A DNA stretch of 64,000 nucleotides from Lentzea terrae (GCF_003265345.1 NZ_QFWW01000007.1:84036-148035), one strand, 5' to 3'. Positions 45,736 through 56,462 are shown, numbered from the stretch's first letter. The notes: generated by a model from the sequence alone, not told the origin. Translations and numbers: made by a program.

Positions 45736-48040
45736 ATGATGGACACGTCGCTCGGAATACTTCTGCGGCGCCTTCGCCTTTCCGCGGGCCTCACGCAGGA
45801 AGCACTGGCCGAACGCGCGAACCTCAGCGCCCAGGCGATCGGCGCGCTGGTACGCGGCGAGCGGCAGTTCCCGCACCAGGCCACGGTGGGACGGCTCGCC
45901 ACCACCCTCGGCCTGGACGACCACGCCCGCGCCGCGCCGTGCCACCGCCGAGAGACTGCCCATCGGCACTGCCGTACGACCTCGCCGGCTTCACCGGTCG
46001 GTCGACCGAAGTCGCCCACTGCCGCCGGCCGGCCACCACTGAGTCGATCATCGCGATCGACGGGATGGCGGGCAGCGGCAAGTCCGCGTTCGCGGTCCGG
46101 CTCGCCCACCTGCTCGCCGACCGGTTTCCCGACGGGCAGTTCTTCGTGGATCTGCACGGCCACACGCCCGGCCACGACCCGTTGTCCGCGAACGCCGCTC
46201 TCGCCGACCTGCTGCGCTGTCACGGGTTGCCCGGACCGGATCTGCCGGAGGACCTCACTCACCGCATCGCGTTGTGGCGTTCGCGGCTCAAGGGCAGACG
46301 CACGCTCATCGTGATCGACAACGCGGTGGACGCCGCGCAGGTCGCTCCGCTCGTCCCCGGCTCACCTGCAGGCACAAGCTGACCGATCTCGACGGCGCCG
46401 CGCATCTGTCGCTCGGCTCGTTGGACGAGGACGACGCCGTCGACCTGTTCACCCGGATCACCCGGCGGCAAGCCGAGCACGACGCCATCGCGGAGGTGGT
46501 CGCACTGTGCGGCTACCTGCCGCTCGCGATCCGGCTGGCCGCCACCCGGCTGCGGAACCGTCCGTCGTGGACGGTGCCCGATCTCGGCGCCCGGCTGCGC
46601 GACGAGCAGGAGCGGCTGACCGCGTTGTCAGTGGGCAACCGCAGCGTGGCCGGCGCGTTCGAACTGTCCTATCGCCATCTCGGTGCCGCGGAACGCCTCG
46701 CGTTCCGGTTCCTCGGTCTGTTGCCGGGCAACGACATCAGCCCCGAAGCGACGGCCGCCCTGTGCGAGTCGGCGGTCGAGCGCTACACCTGCCACGACCT
46801 GGTTGCGCCGGTACGCGGCGAAGATCGTCGCGGGCGAGCTGGAACCGGTGCGGCGCGCGGCACTCGGCCGGTTGCTCGACCTCTACCTGCGGCTCACGGC
46901 CAGCGCCGGCCAGGCAACCGATGCGTATCACTGGTTCGCACCGGCCGACGCCCTCGTCTCCACGAGCCAGGACGACGCGTGGGACTGGTGGTCGCACGAA
47001 CACGCGAACCTGCTCGCCGCGGTCTCCACCGCCGCGCAGGCGGGTTTGCACGCACACGCCTGGCAACTCGCACAGGCGCTCGTGCCGTGGCATTCCCGGT
47101 CCGGACAGGCCCAGGAACGGCATGACTGCCAACGCATCGCGTTGTCGTCCGCACGTCAGCTCGGCGCCAGAGACGCGGAGGCGCACGTGCTGGTCGACCT
47201 GGCCGCCGCGTGTCACCAGCTCGGCAGGTTGACCGAAGCGCACGACCACTACGAGGCGGCGATCGCGCTCGGCGATCCGCACGCCGGCGCCCGCGCACTG
47301 GCCCGGCTCGGCACGCTGCACCTGTCGGAAGGCAGCTACCGGCTGGCCGAGGACCGCATGCTCGAGGCCCGCGCGCTGTTCGGCGCACTCGGTCTGCGCC
47401 GCGACGAAGGCGTGACGCTGGCGGCGCTCGCCCAGCTGTACGAGCGCGAGGGCGACGACGACGCGGCCGCGCACACGTTCGCCGAAGCTCTGACGATCCT
47501 CGACCGCACCGGCCCGCTCACGCACCAGGCCCAGGTCCACAACGGGCTCGGCGCGCTGTGCGCCAAGACCGGCGAACTGGGTCAGGCCGAGCAGCAACTC
47601 GGCCTGGCGCTCCGGCAGGCCCGTGCGTTGCGCGACCGTGCAGGTGAGCTGCGCACGCTCACCGTGCTGGGCTCGGTGCGCGCGTACGGCGGTGACCCGC
47701 ACGGCGCGGTCTCCTGTTTCCGCCAGGTGCTCGACGCGGGTCTGCCGCTCGGCGCGATGCGGGCGCGGGTGCTCTCCGGGCTCGGTGTCGCGCGGGCACG
47801 GCTCGGCGACCACACCGAGGCCGTCCGGTTGCACCACCAGGCGTTGGCCGTCGCCACCGCCCACGACGCGCGGGACCTGCGCGCCCACATCCTCATCGAC
47901 CTCGGCGACACCTGCGCCGCGGCGGGAGATACCGGCGCCGAGGGCCACTACCGCAGCGGGCTCGCGCTCGCGTGCGAACTGGGCATCGCCGACCAGCAAC
48001 GACGTGCCCGGCGCGGGCTGTCAGAGCTGGGGCGGACGCG
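45736..48040 (+). pseudogene. Decayed HTH-NB-ARC-TPR regulator (multiple frameshifts)
   Basis: Remnant of a large signal-transduction regulator. An intact XRE-type HTH (LGILLRRLRLSAGLTQEALA) is in one frame; from about 45960 a second frame gives LPYDLAGFTGRSTEVA and the P-loop GMAGSGKS, stopping at 46382; a third frame resumes with LTDLDGAAHLSLGSLDEDDA up to about 46800; a fourth segment gives YAAKIVAGELEPVRRAALG and about ten TPR units. At 46803-46804 a single extra T explains the last break. Parts of the NB-ARC and the winged helix are also missing. Sequencing error cannot be excluded, but several lesions in one gene favour real decay. Confidence 0.82.
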
Positions 48041-48488
48041 AAGCCGCGATCCTGACCCATTTCGCCAGCAGCACGATCACCGCGATCACGGCGATGATCA
48101 GGCCGATGCCGGGGCCCGGTCCGATCGTCTTGTTGCTCGTGGTCGTCTGCTGCGTCCAGATCGACAGCACGCCCGTCACGGACCCGGCGAACAGGCCTAG
48201 CGCGCACACCCACGCGAGACCCCAGCGGCGGACCGCGAGCGTGACGCCGGAGCCGACCACGCCGATGCCGAGCGCGAAGAACGAGAACAGCCGCGGCACG
48301 AAGCTCGTCGACTCACCGAGCACGACGCTCAGGCCCGTGGTGTCGCCGACCCACGGCAGCACCAGCGACACCAGCAACGCCAGCACGGCGATCGAGATCG
48401 TCAACGCGCCGGTGCCCGGATCGATGCGCTTGGCCGCCTGCTGTTCCACCGCGTCGATCTCCTTGCGCAGGTATTCCTCTTCGCTCAC
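48021..48488 (-). CDS. Rv2732c-family membrane protein
   Basis: 155 residues, four membrane helices ([77 protein letters not shown]) after a short acidic N-terminus. It sits immediately downstream of miaB, as Rv2732c does next to Rv2733c, and starts GTG 48488 within a GTGA overlap with the miaB stop. Function unknown. Confidence 0.82.
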   Translation of the reverse strand: MSEEEYLRKEIDAVEQQAAKRIDPGTGALTISIAVLALLVSLVLPWVGDTTGLSVVLGESTSFVPRLFSFFALGIGVVGSGVTLAVRRWGLAWVCALGLFAGSVTGVLSIWTQQTTTSNKTIGPGPGIGLIIAVIAVIVLLAKWVRIAASRPPQL

Positions 48489-49951
48489 TGGGCCGCGCAC
48501 CCCGACACGGCGGGCAGCGGCGCCGGGGCACCGAACGACGGCAGGCCGAGGCCGACGCCCGCGGTCTTGGGCTTGATGCCCGCCTCGGAGCGGTCACCGG
48601 CCTTGGTGCGCCGCCACGACAGCGGTTCGCCGTCCGCGACGAGGTAGTGCGGGGCCCCGTAGGTCACGACGGTCTCGACGACGTCGCCGGGACGCGGAGC
48701 CGTGGTGCCGGGCGTGAAGTGCACGAGGCGTCCGTCGCGGGCGCGGCCGCTCATGCGGTGCGTCTCGGCGTCGCGCTTGCCCTCGCCGGTCGCGACGAGG
48801 ACCTCGACCGTGCGGCCCACCTGTTCGACGTTGAGCTGGTGGGTGATCTCGTTCTGCAGCGCGACGAGCCGGTCGAAGCGTTCCTGCACCACGGCCTTCG
48901 GCAGCTGGTCCGGCAGGTCGGCGGCAGGCGTGCCGGGGCGCTTCGAGTACTGGAACGTGAAGGCGGACGAGAACCTGGCCTGCCGCACCACGTCGAGCGT
49001 GCCCTGGAAGTCCTCCTCGGTCTCACCGGGGAAGCCCACGATGATGTCCGTGGTGATCGCGGCGTCCGGCATGGCCGCGCGGACCTTCTCGATGATGCCC
49101 AGGTACTTCTCGGTCCGGTACGAGCGGCGCATCTCCTTGAGCATGCGGTCCGACCCGGACTGCAGCGGCATGTGCAGCTGGTGGCACACGTTCGGCGTCT
49201 CGGCCATCGCGGCGATGACGTCGTCGGTGAAGTCCTTGGGGTGCGGCGAGGTGAAGCGCACGCGCTCCAGTCCCTCGATGCCACCGCAGGCGCGCAGCAG
49301 CTTGCCGAACGCCAGCCGGTCGCCGAACTCGACGCCGTAGGAGTTCACGTTCTGGCCCAGCAGCGTCACCTCCAGCACGCCCTCGTCGACCAGCGTCTGG
49401 ACCTCGGCGAGCACGTCGCCCGGCCGGCGGTCCTTCTCCTTGCCGCGCAGCGACGGGACGATGCAGAAGGTGCAGGTGTTGTTGCAGCCCACCGAGATCG
49501 ACACCCAGCCCGAGTAGGCGGAGTCACGGGTGGCCGGCAGCGACGAGGGGAAGGTCTCCAGCGCCTCGAGGATCTCGACCTGCGCCTCTTCGTTGTGGCG
49601 CGCGCGTTCGAGCAGCACCGGCAGCGAGCCGATGTTGTGCGTGCCGAACACGACGTCGACCCACGGGGCACGGCGCACGATCTCGCTGCGGTCCTTCTGC
49701 GCGAGGCAGCCGCCGACGGCGATCTGCATGCCGGGGTTCGCGGTCTTCCGCGGCGCGAGGTGACCGAGCGTGCCGTAGAGCTTGTTGTCGGCGTTCTCGC
49801 GGACCGCGCAGGTGTTGAAGACGACGACGTCGGCCTGCTCGTCCTCGGCGGCCCGCGCGTAACCGGCGTCCTCGAGCAGACCGGCGAGCCGCTCGGAGTC
49901 GTGCACGTTCATCTGGCAACCGAACGTGCGGATCTGGTAACTGCGGGTCAC
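48485..49951 (-). CDS. miaB: tRNA-2-methylthio-N6-dimethylallyladenosine synthase
   Basis: 488-residue radical-SAM methylthiotransferase that completes the ms2i6A37 tRNA modification begun by MiaA. The UPF0004 N-terminus holds Cys12 (FGCQMN) and NTCAV and GGCLAQ cysteines for one cluster; the radical-SAM motif GCNNTCTFC gives Cys156, 160, 163. A TRAM domain follows near residue 375. GTG 49951 is used; GAAAGG lies upstream. It is coupled to the Rv2732c-like gene. Confidence 0.96.
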   Translation of the reverse strand: MTRSYQIRTFGCQMNVHDSERLAGLLEDAGYARAAEDEQADVVVFNTCAVRENADNKLYGTLGHLAPRKTANPGMQIAVGGCLAQKDRSEIVRRAPWVDVVFGTHNIGSLPVLLERARHNEEAQVEILEALETFPSSLPATRDSAYSGWVSISVGCNNTCTFCIVPSLRGKEKDRRPGDVLAEVQTLVDEGVLEVTLLGQNVNSYGVEFGDRLAFGKLLRACGGIEGLERVRFTSPHPKDFTDDVIAAMAETPNVCHQLHMPLQSGSDRMLKEMRRSYRTEKYLGIIEKVRAAMPDAAITTDIIVGFPGETEEDFQGTLDVVRQARFSSAFTFQYSKRPGTPAADLPDQLPKAVVQERFDRLVALQNEITHQLNVEQVGRTVEVLVATGEGKRDAETHRMSGRARDGRLVHFTPGTTAPRPGDVVETVVTYGAPHYLVADGEPLSWRRTKAGDRSEAGIKPKTAGVGLGLPSFGAPAPLPAVSGCAAQ

Positions 49952-50008
49952 TGCAACCAACCTTTCGTCGGGTGCAAGCGTAGAACGCCGCCGTGGCACG
50001 ATGCGCAG

Positions 50009-50923
50009 GTGCTGGGACGAGTGCATGTCGCCGTGAGCCTGTTGACCGCCGCAACGGTCCTGACGGGCTGTGGCAGCACGCTTGAAGACCTCAAGCTCAC
50101 CATGGCCGCCGGCCCGCAGGGCGGCGTCTATCTCACCCTCGGCAACAGCCTGGCGGACGTCTGGAGCGGACGTCTCGGCATCGTGCGGCCCCAGGTCGTG
50201 GTGACGAACGGGTCGCGGGACAACGTCACCCGCCTGATCAACAACCAGGCCGAGGTCGGCTTCTCCCAGGCGGACGCCTTCGAGGACATGGAGGGCGCGC
50301 ACCGACTGCGCGCGCTGGCGCGGATGCACGACGACTACCTGCAGGTGATCGTGCGCAACGACGTGCCGGTGACGAAGCTCGCCGAGCTCTCGGGGATGCG
50401 CGTGTCCATCGGCGCCAAGGACTCGGGTGTCGAGATCATCGCGAGCAAGCTGCTGAAGTCGTTGAACGTCACCCCGCGCACCGAGAACCTCAGCCTCGAG
50501 GAGTCGGCCAAGTGGATGCAGGAGGGCAAGCTCGACGCGTTCTTCTGGTCCGGCGGACTGCCGACCAAGAGGATCACCGACCTCACCAAGGCGCTCGGGG
50601 TCCGGATGCTCGACCTGACGAACGACCTGACGAAGTTCCGCCAGCAATATCCCGTGTACGGGTCGGCGACCCTGCCCGCGTCCACCTACAACCTGCAGTC
50701 CGGCCCGGTCATCACGCTCGTCGTGCGCAACTTCCTGCTCGTCACCGAGTCGATGCCCGACGACGTCGCCGAGGCACTGGTGCGGCAGCTGTTCGAGGGG
50801 CAGCCCGAGCTCGTGAAGGCCCACTCGGCGGCGCGGACGATAGAGCAGCGATCCGCCATCGAGACTTCACCGGTGCCACTGCACAACGGCGCGATGCGCT
50901 ACTACCGCGACTCCAAAGTGTAA
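50009..50923 (+). CDS. TAXI-family TRAP-type solute-binding lipoprotein
   Basis: 304-residue binding protein with a lipobox (VLTGC, Cys21). TAXI hallmarks: [23 protein letters not shown] and the [14 protein letters not shown] segment near residue 90, then [19 protein letters not shown] permease genes are absent from the window; the neighbour on the other strand is a two-component system, so it may act as a ligand-presenting partner of that sensor. Start GTG 50009; a later GTG (50021) would shorten the signal. An ATATAT palindrome lies just past its stop. Confidence 0.85.
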   Translation: MLGRVHVAVSLLTAATVLTGCGSTLEDLKLTMAAGPQGGVYLTLGNSLADVWSGRLGIVRPQVVVTNGSRDNVTRLINNQAEVGFSQADAFEDMEGAHRLRALARMHDDYLQVIVRNDVPVTKLAELSGMRVSIGAKDSGVEIIASKLLKSLNVTPRTENLSLEESAKWMQEGKLDAFFWSGGLPTKRITDLTKALGVRMLDLTNDLTKFRQQYPVYGSATLPASTYNLQSGPVITLVVRNFLLVTESMPDDVAEALVRQLFEGQPELVKAHSAARTIEQRSAIETSPVPLHNGAMRYYRDSKV

Positions 50924-50926
50924 TAT

Positions 50927-50938
50927 CCAATATATTAG
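50927..50938. repeat. Dispersed palindrome CCAATATATTAG
   Basis: Intergenic AATATATT-type copy in the 23-bp gap between convergent TAXI and kinase genes; TAATAT/ATATTA (50921-50937) adds a small hairpin. Confidence 0.65.
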
Positions 50939-50946
50939 ATTCAGTA

Positions 50947-52332
50947 TTAGATGGCTGGTAGCTCGACCACGACCTTGAGCCCGCCGTCCTCCGGCGACTC
51001 GAGGCGGACGGCGCCGTCGACGCGCTCGACGACCAGCCGCACGATCGAGAGCCCGAGCCCGGAGCCCGGCACGTTCTGGTGCGCCGGACTGCGCCAGAAC
51101 CGGTCGGTGGCGCGTTCGAGCTCGTCGGGCTGCAACCCGGGCCCGTGGTCCGCGACGGACAGCCGGACGACGCCGTCGGACTTCCGGACGTCGACCACGA
51201 TCAGCGTGCCCTCGGCGGTGAACTTCAACGCGTTGTCCAGCAGCGCGTCGAGGATCGTCTCGACGCCCCGCGGCGGCGCGAGGGCCATGCCGACGCGCTG
51301 ACCGTCGAGCACGAGGTGAACTTCCTTCGCTGCCGCGGCCGCGTGCCACGCCGAGAGCCGCGCGGCCACGGACTTGTCGACGTCGACCGGCACGGGGTCG
51401 ACCGAGCTGGATTCTGCCCGGGCCATCGCCAGCAGCTCGTCGAGAATCCGGTTCAGCCGGTCGGTCTCGCTGAGCGCCTCGACCTGGTGCACCTCGGCCT
51501 CCGCGTCGACGTGACCCTCCAGGTTGGACAGCCGGAGTTTCAACGCGGTCAACGGGTTGCGCAGCTGGTGCGACGCGTCGGCGACGAACGCCCGTTGCGC
51601 GGCGAGCACGTCGCTCACGTTCGCGGCCATCTGGTCGAACGACCGCGAGAGCTGCCGCAGCTCGGGCGGTCCGCTCTCCGCCCCCACCGGCGGCACCGGC
51701 CGACCGGCCACCACGGCGGCGAGGAGCTTCCCGGTGGCGTCGTCCAACGCCTGCACGGGACGCAACGTCCACCGCACCACCGGCAACGCCAGCAGCACCG
51801 CCAGCGCCAGCACCAGCAGCGACGCCGCCAGCAGCAGCCCCCACCAGGCCAGCACCTCGAACCGGGTCTTGGACGTAGGCGAGAACGTGATCACCGCGCC
51901 CCGCACCTCGCCGTCGACCAGGACGGGTTCGGCGAGGACGAGCTTGGTGTCGCTCCACGGCATGAACAACGGCGGCGCGACCGGCAGCCGCCCGGCCAGG
52001 GCCTTGCTGACCAGGTCCTGCACGGTGCTGTCCCCGAGCGCCAGGTCGTTGCGGGACGCCACCACAGCCACCGTTGGCGCGTCGCGGGCCACCACGGCCA
52101 CGCCGATGTCGTAGAGCTCGGTGTACCGCTCCAGCTCGGCCCGGATCAGGTCCGGCTGGTCGTCGATCAACGGCCGCTGCGCCAGCGAGGCGAACCGGCT
52201 CGTGTCAGTGAGGCGGTCGAGGAACATCTCCTGCTGCTCCGCGGCCGCCACGCCGCGTCCCAGCGGCACGCCGAGACCGACGAGCACCAGCACGATCAGG
52301 GCGAGCACCACGCCCAGCAGTCGGGACCTCAC
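50947..52332 (-). CDS. Sensor histidine kinase
   Basis: 461-residue membrane kinase. An N-terminal helix (LLGVVLALIVLVLVGLGVPL) and a second near residue 165-190 (GLLLAASLLVLALAVLLALPVV) enclose an extracellular sensor of about 135 residues. HAMP follows, then the H-box DASHQLRNPLTALK (His255) and the ATPase motifs DALLDNALKF, DHGPGLQ and GSGLGLSIV. It pairs with the response regulator upstream. The neighbouring TAXI protein could deliver a ligand to the sensor. GTG 52332. Confidence 0.93.
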   Translation of the reverse strand: MRSRLLGVVLALIVLVLVGLGVPLGRGVAAAEQQEMFLDRLTDTSRFASLAQRPLIDDQPDLIRAELERYTELYDIGVAVVARDAPTVAVVASRNDLALGDSTVQDLVSKALAGRLPVAPPLFMPWSDTKLVLAEPVLVDGEVRGAVITFSPTSKTRFEVLAWWGLLLAASLLVLALAVLLALPVVRWTLRPVQALDDATGKLLAAVVAGRPVPPVGAESGPPELRQLSRSFDQMAANVSDVLAAQRAFVADASHQLRNPLTALKLRLSNLEGHVDAEAEVHQVEALSETDRLNRILDELLAMARAESSSVDPVPVDVDKSVAARLSAWHAAAAAKEVHLVLDGQRVGMALAPPRGVETILDALLDNALKFTAEGTLIVVDVRKSDGVVRLSVADHGPGLQPDELERATDRFWRSPAHQNVPGSGLGLSIVRLVVERVDGAVRLESPEDGGLKVVVELPAI

Positions 52333-52386
52333 GAGCCGTTACCCCACCCCACGGCGACACGCCGACGAAAGATCACCCATTCGAGA

Positions 52387-53061
52387 TCACACCTGTCCCA
52401 GCCGGTACCCGACGCCGCGCACGGTCTCCAGCAGCGCGGGACGGCCCAGCTTCGTCCGCAACGTGGCGACGTGCACGTCCAGTGTGCGGTTGGCGCCGGA
52501 CCACGTGCGTCCCCACACCTCGGCGAGGATCCGCTCCCGTGTGCACACCGCGCCACCCGCCGCCATCACCAGCGCGAGCACCTGGAACTCCTTGCGCGAC
52601 AGGGCGACGGCTTCACCCGCCACGGTGACTTCGTGACGCCCCAGGTCGACCCGCACGTCGCCGGTCTCGAACACCTCCGTCGACACCGCTCCCACCCCGA
52701 CCGGATCGGCTCCGCGCCGGCGCCGGACGGCGTGCACACGCGCGACCAGTTCGCCCACGTCATAGGGCTTGACCAGGTAATCGTCGGCCCCGGCGTGCAG
52801 GCCGAGGATCCGGTCGTCGATCTCCCCTCGCGCCGACACGACGATGATCGCGACGTCCGAGGCGGCCCGGATGGCGCGGCACAGCGTCACGCCGTCCATG
52901 TCGGGCAGGCCGAGGTCGAGCAGCACCACGTCGACGCCGGTGAGGCGGTCGAGCGTGCCGCGTCCGGTGGCCTGCCGGTCCACCTGGAAACCTCGTCTGG
53001 TCAGGGCTGGGACCAAGGCCTCTGCGACCCTGTCGTCGTCCTCGACGAGCAGCACGCGCAC
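52387..53061 (-). CDS. OmpR-family response regulator
   Basis: 224 residues: receiver domain with the acidic pair near 8-9, phospho-acceptor Asp49 (LLDLGLPDMDG) and Lys in VKPYDVGEL; the C-terminal winged helix shows LSRKEFQVLALVMAAGGAVCTRERILAEVWG and a TLDVHVATLRTKLG recognition helix. The GTG at 53061 lies 8 bases after GGGAGG. It precedes the kinase gene by 54 bases and is divergent from gluA. Confidence 0.93.
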   Translation of the reverse strand: MRVLLVEDDDRVAEALVPALTRRGFQVDRQATGRGTLDRLTGVDVVLLDLGLPDMDGVTLCRAIRAASDVAIIVVSARGEIDDRILGLHAGADDYLVKPYDVGELVARVHAVRRRRGADPVGVGAVSTEVFETGDVRVDLGRHEVTVAGEAVALSRKEFQVLALVMAAGGAVCTRERILAEVWGRTWSGANRTLDVHVATLRTKLGRPALLETVRGVGYRLGQV

Positions 53062-53196
53062 TTTCGCTACCTCCCGGGCAACCGATGTCTGCCTGTGACA
53101 GAGTTGAGACCCTAAGTCTTGCTCAATGTCCTGGACTGGTGTGGTGGCGGACACCTAGGTTTCCGCCAACGCCGACGACCCCAAATGGAGGACTGG

Positions 53197-53949
53197 ATGA
53201 CTGCCGCCTCTGCCCCGCCGATGATTCGTGTGGCGGGTGTGGACAAGTTCTTCGGCCCGTTGCACGTGCTCAAGAACGTGCAGCTGGAGGTGCCGAAGGG
53301 GCAGGTCGTGGTCGTGCTGGGGCCGTCGGGTTCCGGTAAGTCGACCCTGTGCCGGACCATCAACCGACTCGAGCCGATTGATTCCGGCGTCATCGAGGTC
53401 GACGGGCAGCCTCTTCCCGCCGAAGGAAAGGAACTGGCCCGCCTTCGTGCCGATGTCGGCATGGTGTTCCAGTCCTTCAACCTTTTCGCGCACAAAACCA
53501 TCGTCGAGAACGTGATGCTCGCTCCGGTGAAGGTGCGCAAGACCCCGGCGGCCGAGGCGCGCAAGACCGCGATGGAGCTGCTGGAGCGCGTCGGGATCGC
53601 CAACCAGGCGGAGAAGTTCCCGGCTCAGCTCTCAGGTGGGCAGCAGCAGCGTGCGGCGATCGCCCGCGCGCTGGCGATGAAGCCCAAGGTGATGCTGTTC
53701 GACGAGCCCACGTCCGCGCTCGACCCCGAGATGGTCCAGGAGGTCCTGGACGTCATGACGGGCCTGGCCAAGGACGGCATGACGATGCTGGTCGTCACGC
53801 ACGAGATGGGCTTCGCCCGCAAGGCCGCGGACCGGGTGATCTTCATGTCCGACGGCGAGGTCGTCGAGGACTCCACCCCGGAAGAGTTCTTCTCGGCCCC
53901 GAAGTCCAACCGCGCGAAGGACTTCCTTGGCAAGATCCTGACTCACTAG
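53197..53949 (+). CDS. gluA: Glutamate/amino-acid ABC transporter ATPase
   Basis: 250-residue ATPase of a polar-amino-acid importer: Walker [10 protein letters not shown] (42-50), signature LSGGQQQR, Walker [14 protein letters not shown]. First gene of a gluABCD-type operon, whose order ATPase, binding protein, two permeases is that of the Corynebacterium/Streptomyces glutamate system. ATG 53197 is preferred, 5 bases after GGAGG. Promoter region is shared with the divergent two-component genes. Confidence 0.92.
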   Translation: MTAASAPPMIRVAGVDKFFGPLHVLKNVQLEVPKGQVVVVLGPSGSGKSTLCRTINRLEPIDSGVIEVDGQPLPAEGKELARLRADVGMVFQSFNLFAHKTIVENVMLAPVKVRKTPAAEARKTAMELLERVGIANQAEKFPAQLSGGQQQRAAIARALAMKPKVMLFDEPTSALDPEMVQEVLDVMTGLAKDGMTMLVVTHEMGFARKAADRVIFMSDGEVVEDSTPEEFFSAPKSNRAKDFLGKILTH

Positions 53950-53988
53950 AAGTCAGCCCACTTTCGAACGAATGGCAGGAGAAGGACG

Positions 53989-54882
53989 ATGAGGGTTCGC
54001 ACCCTTGCGGCGGTGCTGCTGACGGGCGCACTGGCCCTGACCGCGTGTGGCAAGGAGGGCAGTCCGACCGATTCCGGCGCGCCCGCCGGCCTCTTCGAGG
54101 TCGCCAAGGACGTCAAGGTCGACGGTTCGCCCACGTTCGAGAAGGTCAAGGCTCGCGGCAACCTCGTCGTCGGCGTCAAGGAAGACCAGCCGGGCCTGGG
54201 CTACAAGGACCCGACGACGAACAAGTACAGCGGCTTCGACATCGACATCGCGCGACTGATCTCCGCGAAGCTGGGCTTCGACCCCGAGAAGATCCAGTTC
54301 AAGACGATCCAGTCGGCCGCACGCGAGCAGGCGCTGATCAACGGTGACGTCGACTACTACGTCGGCACCTACACGATCAACGCGGGCCGCAAGGAGAAGG
54401 TCGGCTTCGCCGGTCCGTACTTCGTCGCCGGTCAGGACCTGCTGGTGAAGAAGGACAACACCGACATCACCGGCAAGGAAGCCCTCAAGGGCAAGAAGGT
54501 CTGCTCGGTGACCGGTTCGACGCCGGCCAAGCGCATCCGCGACGAGAAGCTCACGGAGCCGGGCGGCAGCATCGAGGAGTTCCAGGGCTACTCGCAGTGC
54601 GTCACCAAGCTGCTCAACGGTGAGGTCGACGCGGTCACCACGGACGACGCGATCCTCAAGGGCTACGCGGCCGCCGAGGACGGCAAGCTGAAGGTCGTCG
54701 GCAAGACGTTCTCCAGCGAGCCGTACGGCGTCGGCCTGCCCAAGGAGGACACCGCCCTGCGCGGCAAGGTGAACGACATCCTGCAGGCGTCGCTGGACGA
54801 CGGCACCTGGCAGAAGATCTACGACGGCACCCTGGGCAAGTCGGGCTCGTCCGCCCAGAAGCCGAAGATCGACAGGTACTGA
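53989..54882 (+). CDS. gluB: Glutamate-binding lipoprotein
   Basis: 297-residue polar amino-acid binding lipoprotein with acylated Cys20 (LTAC). Type II binding-protein fold: NLVVGVKEDQPGLGYKD, YSGFDIDIARLISAKLG, DYYVGTYTINAGRKEKVGFAGPYFVAGQDLLVKK and the GKKVCSVTGSTPAKRI hinge. It follows gluA by 39 bases. The hairpin after it may keep its message more abundant than that for the permeases. Confidence 0.92.
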   Translation: MRVRTLAAVLLTGALALTACGKEGSPTDSGAPAGLFEVAKDVKVDGSPTFEKVKARGNLVVGVKEDQPGLGYKDPTTNKYSGFDIDIARLISAKLGFDPEKIQFKTIQSAAREQALINGDVDYYVGTYTINAGRKEKVGFAGPYFVAGQDLLVKKDNTDITGKEALKGKKVCSVTGSTPAKRIRDEKLTEPGGSIEEFQGYSQCVTKLLNGEVDAVTTDDAILKGYAAAEDGKLKVVGKTFSSEPYGVGLPKEDTALRGKVNDILQASLDDGTWQKIYDGTLGKSGSSAQKPKIDRY

Positions 54883-54895
54883 CGGTTTCGCACGT

Positions 54896-54926
54896 GGCCG
54901 GTGGATCCCACGTGGGTCCACCGGCC
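54896..54926 (+). terminator. Intercistronic hairpin between gluB and gluC
   Basis: GGCCGGTGGA(T)CCCAC pairs with its complement in a 15-bp stem with one bulged T and no real loop, directly after gluB. It is a plausible processing or partial-termination signal setting a high binding-protein to permease ratio. Confidence 0.6.
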
Positions 54927-54960
54927 GTTCCTTTGAAAGCGGACGACGGCAAGGAAACCG

Positions 54961-55608
54961 ATGAGCGTCCTCACCAACAACCTAGATCTGTTCCTGCGCC
55001 TGTTCGGGCAGACACTGCAACTCTTCGCGATCTCCGCTGTGCTGTCGCTGGTGCTGGGCACGTTCCTCGCCGCGCTGCGGGTCAGCCCGGTGCCGGTGTT
55101 CCGGGGCATCGGCACGCTCTACGTGACGGTCCTGCGCAACACGCCGTTGACGCTGGTGTTCGTGTTCTTCGTCTTCGCGTACCCGCTGCTGGAGATCCTG
55201 AGGATCGACAACTACGTCGCGGCTGTGGTGTCGTTGTCGCTCTACACGGCGGCTTTCGTCTGTGAGGTCGTGCGGTCCGGCATCAACACGGTGCCGGTCG
55301 GCCAGGCCGAGGCGTCCCGCGCGCTCGGTCTCACGTTCGTGCAGATGCTGGGCAACGTGGTGCTGCCGCAGGCGTTGCGCTCGGTGGTGCCGCCGATGAC
55401 GAGCACCATGATCGCGTTGCTGAAGAACACGACCGTCGCGTCCGGGTTCGCCGTCGTCCAGGCCGGCAACATCCGCGAGTCGCTGTCGGAGCAGGGTGAG
55501 AACGTCCTGCTCGGACTCCTGTGGGTCGCGCTCGGCTTCGTCATCCTGGTGATGCCGCTGACGTACGCCCAGCAGGTCTTCGAGAAGCGGTGGAGCGTGG
55601 CCCGATGA
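54961..55608 (+). CDS. gluC: Glutamate ABC transporter permease
   Basis: 215-residue permease of the His/Glu/Gln type with about five helices; EAA loop EASRALGLTFVQMLGNVVLPQALR. ATG 54961 follows AAGGAA. Overlaps gluD by ATGA. Confidence 0.92.
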   Translation: MSVLTNNLDLFLRLFGQTLQLFAISAVLSLVLGTFLAALRVSPVPVFRGIGTLYVTVLRNTPLTLVFVFFVFAYPLLEILRIDNYVAAVVSLSLYTAAFVCEVVRSGINTVPVGQAEASRALGLTFVQMLGNVVLPQALRSVVPPMTSTMIALLKNTTVASGFAVVQAGNIRESLSEQGENVLLGLLWVALGFVILVMPLTYAQQVFEKRWSVAR

Positions 55609-56462
55609 GCATGGTGCTGTTCGACGTCCCCGGCCCGAAGGCCCACGCACGTCACAAGGTCATGGCGGTCATCGGCATCGCGGCCGTGCTCGCCGGGGTG
55701 GCGTACGTCGCCTGGCGGTTCATCGCCACCGACCAGTTCTCCGAGCGCAGGCTGGACTGGATCAACTACAAGCAGATCCAGCTGTCGCTCGTCGAGGCGA
55801 TCGGCAACACGCTCAGCGCGTTCGCGGCAGGCGCGGTGCTGGCGCTCGCGTTCGGTGCGATCTTCGCGGCGGCCCGGCTGTCCGACCACGCGTGGGTGCG
55901 CGCTCCCGCGGCGGTGATCGTCGAGATCTTCCGCGCGATCCCGCTCGTGATCATGATGTTCTTCTTCTACTACGGCCTGCCCGTGGCCGGGGTGAAGCTG
56001 AGCGCGTTCACGGCGGTCGTGTTGAGCCTGATGCTCTACAACGGCTCGGTGCTCGCGGAGATCTTCCGCGCGGGCATCAACTCGTTGCCCAAGGGGCAGA
56101 GCGAGGCGGCGTACGCGCTGGGCATGCGCAAGACGCAGGTGATGACGTTCGTGCTGCTGCCGCAGGCGTTGCGGGCGATGATGCCGACCATCATCAGCCA
56201 GCTCGTGGTGCTGCTGAAGGACACGGCGCTCGGCTTCTTGATCACCTTCGAGGAGCTGCTGAGGTGGGGTACCCGCATCGGTGGTGACGCGGTGAACTTC
56301 GGCCGGCCGATCATCTCGGTGATGATCGTGGTCGCCGCGATCTACATCGGACTGTGCCTGTTGCTGGCGTGGCTCGCGAACTACCTCGAGAAGCGCAACC
56401 GCCGCAACAAGAAGGTCATCCACGTGGATGCCGACGACATTCCCGAGATGGCGCCGGTCTGA
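55605..56462 (+). CDS. gluD: Glutamate ABC transporter permease
   Basis: 285-residue partner permease with a longer N-terminal part than GluC and the EAA loop EAAYALGMRKTQVMTFVLLPQALR. The basic C-terminal tail (EKRNRRNKKVIHVDADDIPEMAPV) is cytoplasmic. Start ATG 55605 is fixed by the ATGA overlap. Last gene of the operon, before a strong terminator. Confidence 0.92.
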   Translation: MSMVLFDVPGPKAHARHKVMAVIGIAAVLAGVAYVAWRFIATDQFSERRLDWINYKQIQLSLVEAIGNTLSAFAAGAVLALAFGAIFAAARLSDHAWVRAPAAVIVEIFRAIPLVIMMFFFYYGLPVAGVKLSAFTAVVLSLMLYNGSVLAEIFRAGINSLPKGQSEAAYALGMRKTQVMTFVLLPQALRAMMPTIISQLVVLLKDTALGFLITFEELLRWGTRIGGDAVNFGRPIISVMIVVAAIYIGLCLLLAWLANYLEKRNRRNKKVIHVDADDIPEMAPV

